A DNA stretch of 64,000 bases from Choristoneura fumiferana (GCF_025370935.1 NC_133482.1:2393606-2457605), one strand, 5' to 3'. Positions 1 to 12,738 are shown, counted from the stretch's first letter. The notes: a model not told the origin generated them from the sequence alone. Numbers and translations are program-made.

Positions 1-642
1 AATATTTACATTAATTTCAATAACAATGATATTGTGATGCATTACAATAACTCTCGATAAACTATAAAAACAGTGCAAAAATAAAATAAACATTCCTGAT
101 TATATAGACTGGGTGGGAACACAGCCCGGCCCATCGCAAACCCGTTCACGATAAGTGAAGGTACCGTTATTCTTTGCAAAAACAATTCAAAGAAAAAAAA
201 AACATTAACGAATATTCATAGTCTTTCAATTGCAAGCAAGACCGTAAGTACCGTAACGTCAAATAAACCTCACGATACTAACGCCATCTAGCGATATTTC
301 GACTGTCTTTTAGCCCTCATTGCATTGTTATCTAAACTACATTTTCGTACCAAGTTCGATCAATATCAAGTATCAAGTCGATGCCATTAACCATTGAGGA
401 GTTCCGTCCTACAGAGATGATCCTGACCGGACTACCAGAGGCCAGAGTCTAACACACTTGGAATCACAATTGTTTTCACCTCTTTTTTCTGTCACAGGGT
501 ATAAGACGAGTGTAGAAAGAGATGGTGCATGCGATCGCGAACGCCAGCGCGTTAGACAATACGGCCTCTGGTTGTCACTGCCAGATTATTGTGTTATCAC
601 CGTATTTGGTCTTGTATTGTTTATTTTAACGTACCTTATTAG
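1..642. other. Upstream SEL1L intron or flank, repeat-rich
   Basis: No coding exon could be supported before 643. Around 240-320 is a fragment of a dispersed repeat containing CTCACGATACTAACGCCATC, also found near 48.9 kb and 59.0 kb, and ending in TAGCCCTCATT like the inverted-repeat element at 2760. Around 436-588 is a degraded palindromic element (CCAGAGGCC… to …GGCCTCTGG), whose right half recurs at 56.1 kb. The 5' exons of SEL1L must lie before the window. Confidence 0.5.
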
Positions 643-3600
643 GGCCGCGGCGTACCCAAGGACACGAGCACGGCGCTGAAATTCTTCACGATGGCCGCCA
701 ACCAGGGCTGGGTGGAAGGCCAGCTGCATCTCGGCTTCATGTACTTCAGTGAGTCCTTTAGACGCACATTAACTAAAACGCAAAATGACCAATTGCGAAA
801 TGACCAATACGTAAAATGACCATTACGTGAAATGACTAACGCGGGAGGTAAGTGTTTAATTAAACCTCTCACCCTTTTCAAGACGCGTCTTAGCGAAACG
901 ATAATTAATTTTGTTAAAGCTTTTCGAGCCAAGTCTGACATCTTCGTATTTATTGGAACCAAAAGAATAATACATGAAAAAGTTTTTACTTTTCCTAAGC
1001 TTTTAAAATATGTTTCCATTTACTCACTGTATTTGATTTTGTAAACGACGATAAATCCACGAGAAAATACAATAAACTAGGTTAGGTTAACACAAAAGGT
1101 GACTATACAAAAGGTTTACACAACTTTGGGCCTCTGCTAACTTTTGCGGGTGCACGGCTTGGCGCCCACCCCCTAACTAAAATCCCTTAAGTTAGGCTTA
1201 ATAGACAACTAACACTTTTACGGCTTTCCGTATACAAAAGGTTAATAAGGTTTTTGTTACTGTCTTCCCCCTAGGTGGCATCGGCGTGCGGCGCGACTTC
1301 AAGCAGGCCAACAAGTACTTCTCTCTGGCGTCGCAGTCGGGCCACGTGCTCGCGCTGTACCACCTCGCGCACGCGCACGCGCAGGGGCTCGGCGTGCTGC
1401 GCTCCTGCACCACCGCCGTCGAGGTACTGGACATATTAAGGTCTTAACCAATGACCTTCGATCTGAATTCCTTAGTTTTCTAATGATTTTTGTACCTTAT
1501 TATATTAACATCAATGGCTTTTTTTTCGAGATATTTGGCATCAAAGTTGATCAATTTTAGGCCAAAAAACTGGTTTTCGGGCCATAACTTTTGTGTTAAT
1601 TAGTTTCAAATGAAAACCCCCGACCAGTTTTTAGAGATGTCAAAGACGAACCCAAATATGTAGATTTCGTATATGTTAGATCTTTCACGTCAGTAGAGAT
1701 ACGAAATAAGTGTTTTTTCAGACAATGTTTGAAAAAATCATGCAAAATTAAGTTTTTTTTTTTCAAAATCCAGTAGACAAAAATGGAGATAAAAGGTTGG
1801 AGAACCAATAGCCTTTTGTTTTATAATTCTATCTGTAGTGCAACAGTAGGAGATACGATTCAAAACTTGTCAAAAATCGATGAAAACCTCGGGTAGCCCC
1901 TTAAGGTTAAGGGGTGATATTTTTTCTTCAAATTTAAATGGGACGAAACGGAAAATAAATTCTCCCAAATAAATAAAGTCGGGCGTGAAGACAGAGGGAT
2001 TGCTGGCGCGCCGCACCTCAGTTTCCGATCGACATGAACTCGTGCGTTGGCGACGGTGGCGTGCATTGGGTCAGTGGGGAATGGATGAAAATTTTAGAAA
2101 CGCTTGAAACTTTTTTTATCGATAGGAATATCCTTTCTAATTAACAGAAAAAAATATCAGATTTTTAAGTGGCATCAATTAATTTAAATAAAAAAATGTT
2201 TTTTGTTTTTGTTTTAATCTGCAATCAGTCGCCAGACTATAATCAGATGAGGTGTATGAAGAATGGCGTTATGTAAATTTAGAGACCAGTGCCTCTTGCA
2301 TTACTTAAATAATGTGGTTACGTTTTAATCTTTTAACCACACTGGCATTTTGGAGCAATCCTGAAGCTAGAGGATTGGAGTGATGGGTGAGGCAAATAAA
2401 AAAATGAAAGAGTTTTCTTTACCGCCAAATTACGACAGTCCGGTCGGTTACGGGTTGTTCCATAGTCCAGAATAAATAACATTAAAAAAGAATTTATGTG
2501 TCTTTGACTCGATCGTTTTGACAGGTGACACTCTTTACCGCCTCGGATAATACCGACATGGAAATACCGACCCTGTTTTTTATGTACACACCCATAGAAG
2601 CTCATGTCCGTTTCTTTTCAGTTAATTAGAAAGGTTATTCCTATTGGTATAAAAAGTTTCAAGCGTTTCTAAATTTTTCATCCATTTCCCATTCCAGGGC
2701 GGGCAGCGCTAGCTCGCGCCGCCAGAAGCACGGTAGCTCAAGGCGCTGCCTACCTTGGAATGAGGGCTATCGCGAATGAATTCGCCACTAGAGGCGCTAG
2801 TGTAGCGTGAGGTCTCCGAAATGTCAAATCTCATAGTTTTTGGGTGAGCTACGCGGGTTTATTTATAATTAGAATAATTTTGTGAATATTTTGCAATATC
2901 TGAAATTAATTATGGCAAATATGCGTTCCGGGGCAATGAATGTCTGTGTTTTGAGACAGTTTTGGCTTTCGGAAACCTTTGTCCTCCCTTTTTTCCGAAC
3001 AAAACGGGGACTATGCAACACTGTGGCATGCTCGATATTTTTATGGTACGGTTTTAAGGTGTATTAAATATGATTTTAATCTAAACTTTGTTTTCACGCC
3101 CGTAATAACAGACTTTGAAAGCCATACTTAAAAACCTCACGCAACAGTGCGCCATCTAGTGAGACAAAAAACGATAGCCCTCATTGAACCAATGCACGCC
3201 TATGGTCGGAGAGGCATTTGAAGGAGAAACTGTTGTTTCCAGTTGTTCAAGAACGTGTGCGAGCGCGGCGAGTGGGCGTCGCGGCTGATGCTGGGGCACG
3301 CGGCGTGGCGCGCGAGGGACTCGGACTCCTCGCTGCTGCAGTATCTTTCGCTGGCCGAACGCGGCTACGAGCTGGCGCAAAGCAACGCCGCCTTCCTGCT
3401 GGACGCGGGTGAGTTTCTTCAGCCTAAATACAACCTACTGCTGGATACATGCCTCTTAGAATGAGTTGATTTGTGTTGTAGTTTCCACGCGGGTCCGTAG
3501 CGGATTGCGAACTTCATACGCACCATAGAATTGCTCAATGAATTAATAATGAGTAATGTGATTGAACATTTTGAGGAATTGCGATTTGTGTAGAACTTTT

Positions 3601-5268
3601 GATGCTATCAATCACAGAATATATTATGCAGGTTAGCCCGATATGCAGTATAAAAGTGCACATATAAACAGGTATACAATGTTTTTTTGGCTATCACTAG
3701 CATGTATTTAAAAATAACTGTGAGCAACAAAGATTGTCATCAAACACTATTTAATTGCTATAGGTGTTCCACAGGGAGCTGTCCTAAGGCACAAAATATT
3801 TTTATCCTATGTTAACGACTTGGTTTAGTATCTTGTTTGTATAGCGACCTCTTGTGTGTCAGGTGAAGTGAGCCTGTACTCCGAGCCGGAGCGCTACCGA
3901 CGCGCGCTGCAGCTGTGGGGCCGCGCGGCCGCCCAGGGGTACTCCGCGGCGCGCGTCAAGCTCGGGGACTACCATTACTACGGGCTAGGGACACCGAGGG
4001 ATCTAGAGGCCGCTGCGCATCATTACAGGTATAACTTCAAGAAGACAGCTGCAATAAGTTAAGACTCGTATGTTCCAAATTGTATTGGAAAGGCGTAGGA
4101 AATGTTGTACGAAATACATCGTAGGTACAGTAACGAAACATGAAACGTGACATTAATATTCGTATTTAGCATTGTTCGCGATCGGTCACAGTCAAGAATT
4201 TTACTCTAACTTGTTATTTTTACGATAAACTTTAGTATAATATAAGTAACTATTACGTGAAACTGTGATTTTATGTCCAACTCACTTACAATTACAACTA
4301 AAGACTTTTCTCGACTTACTGGTTATAGAAATGTGATTTACCGCTTCTACTTTTCTAATATTTCGCTTTCAGGATCGCATCGGAGCAGTTGCACAATGCG
4401 CAGGCGACGTTCAATCTGGGATACATGCACGAGCGCGGGCTGGGGCTGGCGCGGGACCTGCACCTGGCCAAGCGCTGCTACGACCTGGCGGCGGACACGT
4501 CGCCCGACGCGCGCCTGCCGGCCGCGCTCGCGCTCGCGCGCCTCAACGCGCAGGCCGCGCTCGCGCAGCTGGCGGAGGTGAGTGACGCGTCCAACATGGG
4601 GCACGTGCCCGAGCGCGGGCAATGTCAGATGAAGTGCATAACACGGTTTTTAAACCCCGCCTACTAGGACATGCAAGGCCATTTTTCTAACACAGTTACA
4701 CGAAAAAAAGGATGTCTTAGATTAACACAATATACCCTTGGTCAAGTCAATAATATTTCGTATATAGCCGGAAGACATATTGTATTGGATTGAAGACAAA
4801 TATTGTCTTGGGTTAAAACTATTATCTTACGTAAAGAAAATAATTACTTAAATATTCTTCGTCAAAAAATTCCTTTTTTTCCGTGTACGATTCCTGACTT
4901 ATTAAAGAGCGAAAAAGACGTTGATTGGCTCGCCTGAGGCGGAACGACGTTAACCGACAGGAAGACGTCTTTTTCGCTCTCACTGCGTTGAAATAAAGCG
5001 TTTTTTGGTCGTACAAAATCGATTCCGCGTCGAACGATGCTTAATCTTCGCCGTGAGACACCGCAACCTTATCCGTTTTATTTTGACACGGGCCAAACCG
5101 AATATTAACTTTTAATTATTTAATTCCCAGTCGCTAGCCGCTAACCCGGTCGCTGCCGCCCTGGTGTCGGGCGACTCCCTCTCCAACTGGGACGTGTACT
5201 TGATCACGGCGCTGCTGGGCGCGCTCGGCGTCGTCGTCTACCTGCGCCGACCCGCGCAGGCCAACTGA
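643..5268 (+). CDS. SEL1L: SEL1L/HRD3-type ERAD adaptor, six 3' exons (5' part outside window)
   Basis: Exons 643-748, 1275-1423, 3243-3408, 3863-4028, 4373-4577 and 5131-5268 have GT/AG borders and matching phases (930 nt, 309 residues plus stop). They encode consecutive Sel1-like TPR repeats with signatures such as GRGVPKDTSTALKFF, LFKNVCERGEW, AQSNAAFLLDAG, KLGDYHYYGLGT and FNLGYMHERGLGLARDLHLAKR, in the same order as animal SEL1L. The last exon encodes a C-terminal membrane anchor (DVYLITALLGALGVVVYL) followed by basic residues, then stops. The proline-rich cytosolic tail of vertebrate SEL1L is missing. In the family, SEL1L is an ER membrane protein that organises the HRD1 ubiquitin ligase and recruits luminal substrates for retrotranslocation. 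The first visible exon starts in phase 0, so the signal peptide and earlier repeats lie upstream. The final two exons recur after the assembly gap. Family assignment is firm; exact splicing is inferred. Confidence 0.93.
2077..2690. mobile_element. Inverted-repeat element (MITE-like) in SEL1L intron
   Basis: The left end (GGGAATGGATGAAAA, then TTTAGAAACGCTTGAAACTT) reappears reverse-complemented at about 2615-2690. The arms are imperfect and about 70 bp, extending through TCTAATTAAC. The interior has no recognisable transposase. No clear target-site duplication was found, so superfamily is unassigned. Confidence 0.6.
2760..3184 (+). mobile_element. 425-bp MITE, TIR ATGAGGGCTATCG
   Basis: Bounded by ATGAGGGCTATCG and its reverse complement CGATAGCCCTCAT. 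A near-identical copy in opposite orientation lies at 55669-56089, matching along its whole length, which marks it as a mobile family. Subterminal motifs include CCTCACGC and CGCCATCTAG. The open reading frames inside are short and look non-coding. Confidence 0.8.
4907..4983. repeat. Fold-back hairpin, GAGCGAAAAAGACGT arms
   Basis: GAGCGAAAAAGACGT at the left is answered by ACGTCTTTTTCGCTC at the right, giving a strong hairpin in the last SEL1L intron. It is also present in the duplicate (about 15217-15292). One arm recurs alone near 56970 as ACGTCTTTTTCGCTC, so it is probably a small mobile element. Confidence 0.6.
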
Positions 5269-6596
5269 ACCCTGCCGATGCACGCGAGGGACTAATGTTG
5301 ACAGTGGGGACACGGGCAGACAGTGGAGCTTTGAGAGACGTGGATGTTGATAAAGGACACAGGTTTATTGAGAGTGGAAGATAAGGGTTTTCTAATTTTA
5401 CGCCGAAAATATTTTTCCCAAATGACGTTTTTTTTTAACTGTAAGTACTTGAGTATTGTTGTAAAACTAACGTAACCGAAGCTTTAGGGTTCTACAGGAT
5501 AGTCCTGAAATATAGCCTGAATAATTTCGTTAATTTTACGTTAATTACACAGATTAGAAAAAAAAATACATAAAAAGTATTTTTTTGTGTTTTGGGAAAG
5601 ATATTTTCAGCGAAAAACCAGGGTTCCATAAATTAGATATCCAAACACAGGGGGACACGAGTATCTAGATCAGTGACTCACAATTTTAACTGAGTAATCG
5701 TACAATTTCTCGCCTCGCTAAAGTTTCATTAATTACTAGTTAGAAGTGTTGGTAAATATGTAAGGTAGACCAACTAAGCTTACCACTTTTCAACCTTAAT
5801 GACATGCAAATAGAAGCGGAAACGGTTAAAATCACTTACGAGGCCGACTAAACATCATAGTGAAATGAAATGTAAATAATCTTTATAAATTCTAGCATTT
5901 TTCTGCGTCTTGATCAACAATGAACTCGATATGTTCTTTGTATCTCAAAACCAGACACTGTTTACTTCGTTATTTATTTTTCTTTAAAAGTTATAGATTT
6001 TATTTAAGAAACTCTGATGGATATTGCTCGTATATTTCTGATACCCCGTACATAATCAGCACTGGAACGGGCCAAATGTTTCCTATTTCAAAGAGTTTTC
6101 GGTAATGTAATTGGTCACTTTAACTGTCGATTTAGATTCCGGAAAAATATATACGACGAAGAGCGAGAGAAGCGAGTACAACACGTGAGTAGAGCGAGCA
6201 AAGCGAGTGCGACGCGACAACGGACGGTGAAGCGTCAGGATCTAATTTAGTTAGGTAATAATTCGACCCCTACCAGTACTGGTTATGTACGTGGAACAAG
6301 GGAATAAATATGCGTTACAAATAATAGCGTTTTGTCTATTTATTAAATATACCATAAGCATACAATAAATGTCATTATTTTTACGTTCAGTGTCTATCAG
6401 AGTTCATTATTAGACTAAGTTTAGGATTCGTGTGCAATTGTAATGATGCTAGTGGTAATATTTGCAGAATATTTCGCCCAAATGTCGAACTCAGAAAGGT
6501 CCTTTTTGACTTGATACTAACCCATACAATCCACAAGTCCAATTCAACATTTCGATTTTACATGCCATTCTTCTTCTTAAAGCCTTATTACTTTAG

Positions 6597-7058
6597 TTAC
6601 ATTACTGGAGGTTGGCCGTTAGCTCTGAAAATGTCTCCCTGTCTTGAGCCATCTGGATTGAGCAACAGCTCAGCACTGCTGATGCCGGTCCACTCCCTTA
6701 TATTTCGCAGCCATGATTTCTTCCGCCTTCCAGGGCACCGTTTTCCCTGTATTTTGCCCATCAACATTAGCTGCAGCAGCTGATATCTGTCATTCATGGC
6801 CCATATTCGATTTTGCATTATAATGCCATAATGTAGTGTACACAGTTTTGGTATCTTACTGGATACACTGGATAAAGAACGTGTTAAATATTGACTTTTC
6901 TGAGCGCGGCAGTTAGTCTTGTCGCAACTGGTGCGCCGCGGCATTTGATGTGTTTGACGGTGGCTTCGCAATGACTGCCAAAGGGTGGAACTGATGGAGT
7001 CTCGGCTTACTGCACTTAAATTAGTGTACTGGTGCAAGATGTTTGGTTCTACATTCAT
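6597..7058 (-). mobile_element. LINE reverse-transcriptase C-terminal remnant (copy 1)
   Basis: A 153-residue open frame contains QNRIWAMNDRYQLLQLMLMG, GKRCPGRRKKSWLRNIREWT and GISSAELL. This resembles the C-terminal end of lepidopteran non-LTR endonuclease/reverse-transcriptase polyproteins (…GRRGPGRRRISWLRNLRQW…). The catalytic reverse-transcriptase motifs are absent. It is a 5'-truncated relic lying antisense beyond the SEL1L stop, and is duplicated at 16939-17400 with few changes. Confidence 0.6.
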
Positions 7059-7896
7059 TGTGCCCTATGAGCCAGTCTTCTGGCAACACTGAAAACCACT
7101 ACAGGACAAAAACTCGTCCAATAGACTATTTACATTTGTGATAGAATAAATAGATATTTATGATTTACTCTTGTTGTAGACTTGCTTTGCTGTATTTATG
7201 ACGTTAAGTATATACCTGGCAAGACGGGGGGGGCACTGTCCTGCACGCAGATTAAGTAAATGAGGGAGACAGTGCATTCTTTCGCTCCCTGCCGTCTCGG
7301 CTAGATATAAATTTAGCATGAGATTGGAAACCTACGTCGTTACACAAATTCTCCTTTATTTAGGCTGTGGTTTCTTAAAAGTTAAACTCAGAATATGAAA
7401 TTCCTGCAGATTAGTGTCAAAAACTAATCATGCAAGAGAAAGAAAGAAAGAAAGAAAAGTTTATTTTGGCTCCAAAATGTACCACCGAGCGAGAGAGCAT
7501 TACGAAAGAATATTTTACTCGCTCGTTTTGATCTCGAATTTCATTTTTGAGTTTATTATTGTAGGTTTCATAATGATTGAAGCCAATGAACTTGAGACAT
7601 AGCAGGGAATCGTTTATGATTTGATGTAAAAATCAATTTGTAAATAAAACATGTGAAATATAGATTGGTAAGATAAATCTCTTTAATTTTATTTCTCATT
7701 TCTTCCTATTGGTCCTTGTGAAAGGGGGCTTACTCTAAAGTTGAATAGCTGATTAATTTTTGCTAAACACTCACTGCTCGCGGTGCCCTAGGTCACACTG
7801 GCCTGCTAGGAACACACACGAGTGGTGCGTTACGTAGACTACTTACTAACTATTAGAATGAAGAATCCCGGGAGCAGTGTCTGCCTTCAGATTAAG

Positions 7897-8020
7897 CCGG
7901 GTCTCCACTGAGCAAGCCGCCTCGCGCGGCAAGCTCATGACGCATGATTTTGTTCGACACGGCTCAAAATCCCACCGAAAACGGCTGCCGCGCGAGGCGT
8001 CTCGCTCAGTGGACACCCGG
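7897..8020. mobile_element. 124-bp MITE, TIR CCGGGTCTCCACTGAGC (copy 1)
   Basis: Starts CCGGGTCTCCACTGAGCAAG and ends in the near reverse complement (GCTCAGTGGACACCCGG). Inner arms CGCCTCGCGCGGC and GCCGCGCGAGGCG also pair. It lies about 280 bp past the MBIP stop, probably in its 3' UTR. Confidence 0.7.
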
Positions 8021-8297
8021 ATTTAGTATAGTGAGGAGAAGGGCTACAAGCCACATAGAGAAATCCATCCAGGCAGATGGATGGAGTAGGCATCCTGGGC
8101 ACCGAAGTTACAGTCAAGGAAACTGAATTGTGGTTACCAGGGTGGAACCTTTGTGCTACTAATGTCATGTTGATATCCCATAGGTCAGTTATACTCGTAG
8201 AAATAATACTGAAATTGATTATTAAAAAGTTTCCTCGACTATACTTCACACAATAGTGTTTCTTCAACTCATCGGTGTAATCTTCACGTGAAAACTA

Positions 8298-11199
8298 TCA
8301 CATGCTGTCCATCCTTTCTAGTTGCTCAATCTTCCGCGCGATGTCTTCGGCAGAGAATATGAAGTTCATGGCTGGTTTCTGTTCGGGCTCGTCTGGCTCC
8401 TTCTGGGATTTCTGTAAAGGCATTCAATAGTAACACTTCAGTATATAAATGCACAGTAATCATGGATAAATGTTTCCGATTTCATAGTCACATAAATTTA
8501 GTTAAACCTTTTCCAGCGAGTACACAAATATTTGACCTTGCTAAATTTACAATATGGTACAAAATAACTTGATGTCGTTAAAAATACTATTCGTTTTTAA
8601 AGTAATCCCTCACAGGTTAACAATATAAAACTGATTCATTTTGTGGTAGCGTAGCTGTGTAGGTATCTAAATTCGCCTGGCCTGGAAAAGCGAATGGAAT
8701 ATAACTCTTTTTTCTAATAGTGTTCCTACTTCAAAGTATCTACTTCCGCGTCAGTGATTCCATTGTACAAACAGAACAAAACTAAACTAGTGAACTAAAA
8801 GAAAGATGAACTGTTGGAATCGCGTAAAATGAACTAGTTCCTTTCAGTCAGCGTAGGATAGGGAATATATTCCCAACAATTATTAGTTCTCGAATTACTC
8901 AAGCCGAGTGGCCGCGAATATGACACCTTGTATATGAGCAGTTAGTAGCGAAAGGGATCATTATTGGAGCGTTTATTCCGTACGATTTTCGTGGGCGCAT
9001 TTAGTTGACATGATAGAAGACTCTGTTACAGTTTCCAGGTCATCCAGTAAAAGTACAGGACGACAAAAAAATAATGGAAAATGTCATCAAATTCTAAAGC
9101 CTGTTCACAAAAAAATGTGACCACGAATATCAGGCAGATGAACCGCTAAAACATACCCAAAACTCAGCATACTCCGGCGAGATGGCCTCCAGATACGCGA
9201 TCCGGTCTTCCATAGCCTTCAGCCTCTTATAGATGTCGGGCGCCACCGGCCCTATGTTGAGGAACTTTTCTACGCTGAGCACGCGCTCGGCGATGGCGGC
9301 GGGCAGGCCCGACGCCGTGGGCACGCCCGAGGCTGGCAGGCCCGACGCCGCGGGCTCCGGCTGGCTAAAGTCAGAGACCGTTTGGGGGCCCCACTCGTTG
9401 CACACCTTGCGGACTGGAAGTTTAAATTGTTAGTAACACTGTGAAATTGTTATTCGGGTCATTATTCGAGCGATTATTCCTTTTCACTTTCGAGGGCACG
9501 TTTTTGTTGACATGATAGAAGGTTTTGATATAGTTTCCACGTTATCTAGTGGAAGTGCAGGACGTCTAAAAAATTCACAGACTTGAAATACTAGGAGAAA
9601 AAAATACGGAAAATAACATCAAATTCTACAGCCCAAAAGCAAGCAAAGCGCAAAAGCAAAGGAATTATTTCAGTTGTATAGGCTCAGGCCTGAAATGTCT
9701 GTTTTCCTAAAATGTACAATTCTCAAAACGTCTGCCTTTTCACAATGTTAGCACTTCTATTTTGTCAACTTTCTCAAAATGTCTGCTATTTAAAATGTGT
9801 ACAATCTCAGGAAGTCGTCTATTCATAATGTCTACATTCCTATAATATTAGCATTACCATAATTTCTGCTTTCCCGTTATGTTCACTTTTTTAAATAGGC
9901 TATATAGTCTTGTTATGTTTGTTTTCCCATAATGTCGGCTTTATTTTCAAATCAATGTTCTAAATGTAAAGGTTTCATTTTATTGTTTGCATACTTACTC
10001 TTTGATAACATAAATATCTATACCTGATATAAAATTACTGGCATTCAAGATCACTTTAATGAATAATGACGTTTAGATGAAATTTGAAGACCATGATTGG
10101 AGACATTTTGGGAATAAGACTTTTCTGAAAAGCGAATATTATACAAAAACTGGCATTCTTGGAGACAGGCAATTTTAAATAGCTGACATTTTGAGAAGCT
10201 GACATTATGCAAAAGACGTGTTGACATTCTGAAAAGCAGACATTTTGCGAAAAATACATTTTAGGAAAACGGATATTTCAGACCTGAGCCGTTGTATAGT
10301 CGCCATCAGATATTTCGGAGCGGCCAGGGTGGTCAAAAATATCGGCACATGCACTCTATTATTAAGGTATTAGAGTTCATGTATCTATATTTTTGACCAC
10401 CTTGGCTGCGCCGAAATATCTGATGGCGACTGTACAGCCCATTCATAAAAATTTCATTCAATTTCATGAGGTTCAACCGCCTCATATTCGCGGTCACATT
10501 TTTCGGTTTCCAGTCAGGCTCGAATAATGACCCATTGACTATCTAGATCTAGTATTCCAGTGCCAGTTATCTACACACCAAATTTCATTACATATTCGTC
10601 CAGGCGTTTCAGCGTAACAAACAGGCACACAGGCACGAACGCACGCATGCGCGCGCCCACACACATACAAAAATTTGTAGGACTAAGTTAAACAATAACC
10701 TAACTTTACAGCTTTATAGCTAATGATCAAGCTAGGCAATCCGGTGGGTATCGAGTTGTTACGGCGCCACGCCACTGGTTCCTGGGCACACAACACGTAC
10801 AACGTCCAACCAGTTCAATGACGAATACACAAAATAATTTAATAATTTGCTCGTTTGCCATCCAGTCGAATAAAAAAAACACATGTCGATAGTGCAATAT
10901 AGCACTAACATTATATTATGTAAGTATTTGACACATTTGGTTATCTCACTCACTCTTCAAATGCCCCTTAGAGTCGCTACGCTTCACGAACTGCGTCCTC
11001 ACCCTCGCGCAGGTATCCTCCGTCTGATCCTCCTCCTTCCCCGGTATGAAGTCGTGTATGTTGCTGATGTTCACTTGCTCTCTCTTTCTCTCGATGAAGT
11101 TCTGTATGCGTTGCTGCAGTTCTTCATCGGAGACGTTTATTTGTATTAGGCTCTTGTCTATGTGGTCGACTGGGGGGGAGGGCGGGGGTACTGGGGCGC
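8298..11199 (-). CDS. MBIP domain exons, copy 1 (haplotype duplicate, 5' part missing)
   Basis: Exons 11199-10954, 9413-9157 and 8411-8298 have the same lengths and phases as the copy-2 exons at 20892-18584. They encode a proline-rich linker, DKSLIQINVSDEEL, a basic helix, an Ala/Pro-rich spacer, AMEDRIAYLEAISPEYAEFW, and a C-terminal coiled coil ending LERMDSM. This matches MAP3K12-binding inhibitory protein 1 (MBIP), a subunit of the ATAC acetyltransferase complex. The first exon opens with two bases completing a codon, so it needs an upstream exon in phase 1. None is present before the N gap. I read this as the second allele of the 3' half of the MOCS2B-MBIP gene, not a separate gene. Confidence 0.85.
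9681..10290. mobile_element. 610-bp fold-back transposon, present in copy 1 only
   Basis: Starts GGCTCAGGCCTGAAATGTCT and ends in the inverted version (…GATATTTCAGACCTGAGCC). It is flanked by the direct repeat GTTGTATA at 9673-9680 and 10291-10298. The duplicate copy has a single site (GTTGTACA, 19887-19894) and no element. The left half repeats AAAATGTCTGC-like units and the right half their complements (GCAGACATTTT). There is no transposase. The 8-bp duplication fits hAT-like or fold-back elements. It sits in the intron between the first two MBIP exons. Confidence 0.87.
10298..10431. mobile_element. MITE, TIR AGTCGCCATCAGATATTTCG (copy 1)
   Basis: AGTCGCCATCAGATATTTCG at the left and CGAAATATCTGATGGCGACT at the right, with paired inner arms GGTGGTCAAAAATAT and ATATTTTTGACCACC. 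It directly adjoins the fold-back insertion. The matching element in copy 2 is at 19894-20017 with small deletions. Confidence 0.75.
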
Positions 11200-12661
11200 C
11201 TGAAAAAATATGAACTCCTGCTTATTATATTGGCATGCATTTTTAGGATTCCGTACCCAAAGGGTGCCAACGGGACACTATTACTGAGACTCCACTATCT
11301 GTCTGTCTGTCTGTTCGTCCGTCTGTCACAGGGCTCTATCTCTTGAGTCGTAATATTTAGACACTTGAAATTTTCACAGATTATGGATTACTGTGGCCGC
11401 CATAACAACAAATACTAAAAACAGAATAAAATAAATACAACAAACGTGTTTTTTTTGCTTGATATTAAAACGGCAACAGGTAGACGCTTGTAATATTCAC
11501 AGGATCATTAGTTGTATAATCACTTTAAAAATAAATCATTAAATTAAAATAAAATAAATATTTTTTTGCTTATCTCTTAATGTTCTATAGATAATGGTAC
11601 GGAACCATTCGTGCGCGAGTCCGACTCGCACTTGTTTTTATTTTATGAGAGGGAGACAAACGAACATGCGGTGCGGGTCATCTGATGGGAAATGATCTCT
11701 ACTGCCCATGAATGAGTACCAAGTACTTACGCAATGGCTTTTTTAGGGGTTAGAAGGGCAGTGGGTTTGGATTATTCCACTGTGTGACTGAGCAATATCT
11801 ATAGTTGTAAGATAATGGGTGAAAACAGTAGGTATACTGTCCTTGTTTATCTTTCGTGTATTAACATGAATAGAGTAAGACTAAAAGCCAGGATAGAAAT
11901 AAACATTTTAAGTGACATATTTTTGAGTTAAATTTTAGTTTCTTTCTCGTCCTTTTAAAAAAAATCAAGATTTGTAACTTTGTCTGTGAAAATGATAAGC
12001 AACTTAAAACCATGTCACATTGACATTGACAACCTATTTCATCACACGTACCACTCTGCCTTGATCTGGTTTAATTTGACAAAGTACTAACTACAACTCT
12101 ACTTTTGATTTGAAGAAAAAATGGCCGAATGTACAATCAACAAATTTCTAAGCCACCATGGAACTTTATCTTAGTAAAAAAATGTTTATTGAATAATATA
12201 CATGTCGTTATGACAAGGTTCTGTAGTGGCTTAGGAATCAAATTGGTTGACTATACCTCGACTACATTATTAGATATTTTTAACGCAATATGTAGAATTT
12301 ACAATGACGTAAATTGCAATATGATGCCTTTTGCTGTTAATGTTTGTTTTACATTCGACTCGGTTTCGAATTTTATTAGTAAATATACCTAGTGCCATCC
12401 ACGAAGACGCGTGATTTTGTAAAAAATAGACATTAATGACATTGTAACAAGAGCAACGGCACGCGTCATCGCGAATGACTCTTCCTATACTTGGCCCGTT
12501 TTCCTCGAAGTATTTTCATACCTACTTATGGCATTTTTAAGGATGCGTTGCAAGGAATTTATTTGTCATGTACCAATAGAAACGTTTCATTACCTATCCT
12601 CGCTTAGAGCAGCTCTGGTGGAAACAGCAAATGAAGCGTTTTTTTTGGTAGCCTCAAGATC

Positions 12662-12738
12662 TAACTAACTAACTAATTTGGCTCAAAGAGGGTCTTGGCC
12701 TCCGAAACGAGAGCATGCCATCTGTCCCGATCGTGCGC
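12662..12738. mobile_element. 77-bp retroelement fragment with 12-bp TSD, copy 1 only
   Basis: Flanked by AGCCTCAAGATC at 12650-12661 and again at 12739-12750. The other allele has the site once (AGCCTCGAGATC, about 22475). The insert opens with (TAAC)n and carries TTTGGCTCAAAGAGGGTCTT. The long duplication and simple-repeat tail indicate target-primed insertion of a 5'-truncated LINE on the minus strand. Confidence 0.75.

Larger units (their letters stand above)
1424..3242. other. SEL1L intron carrying two inverted-repeat elements
   Basis: AT-rich intron between the exons ending TTAVE and starting LFKNV. It holds the element with about 70-bp arms at 2077-2690 and the 425-bp element at 2760-3184, the latter ending only 58 bp before the next exon. 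The rest (1440-2050) shows no coding or structural signal that I can support. Confidence 0.5.
5269..8297. other. Convergent 3' region between SEL1L and MBIP
   Basis: SEL1L (+) and the MBIP exons (-) end towards each other across this 3-kb stretch. It should hold the 3' UTRs of both. AATAAA-like signals occur on both strands, but I cannot choose between them. It also contains an antisense LINE remnant (6597-7058), a hairpin around 7213-7304, a (GAAA)n tract at about 7439-7458 that is missing from the duplicate copy, and a MITE at 7897-8020. Confidence 0.5.

Noticed and set aside
458..679. Small ORF of 73 aa upstream of the first SEL1L exon
   Set aside because: It crosses the exon in the wrong frame and otherwise covers repeat sequence. 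It has no recognisable domain.
4273..4581. Arg/Ser/Thr-rich ORF overlapping the SEL1L exon
   Set aside because: It is a frame-shifted shadow of the GC-rich exon 4373-4577, and the same shadow appears in the duplicate copy.
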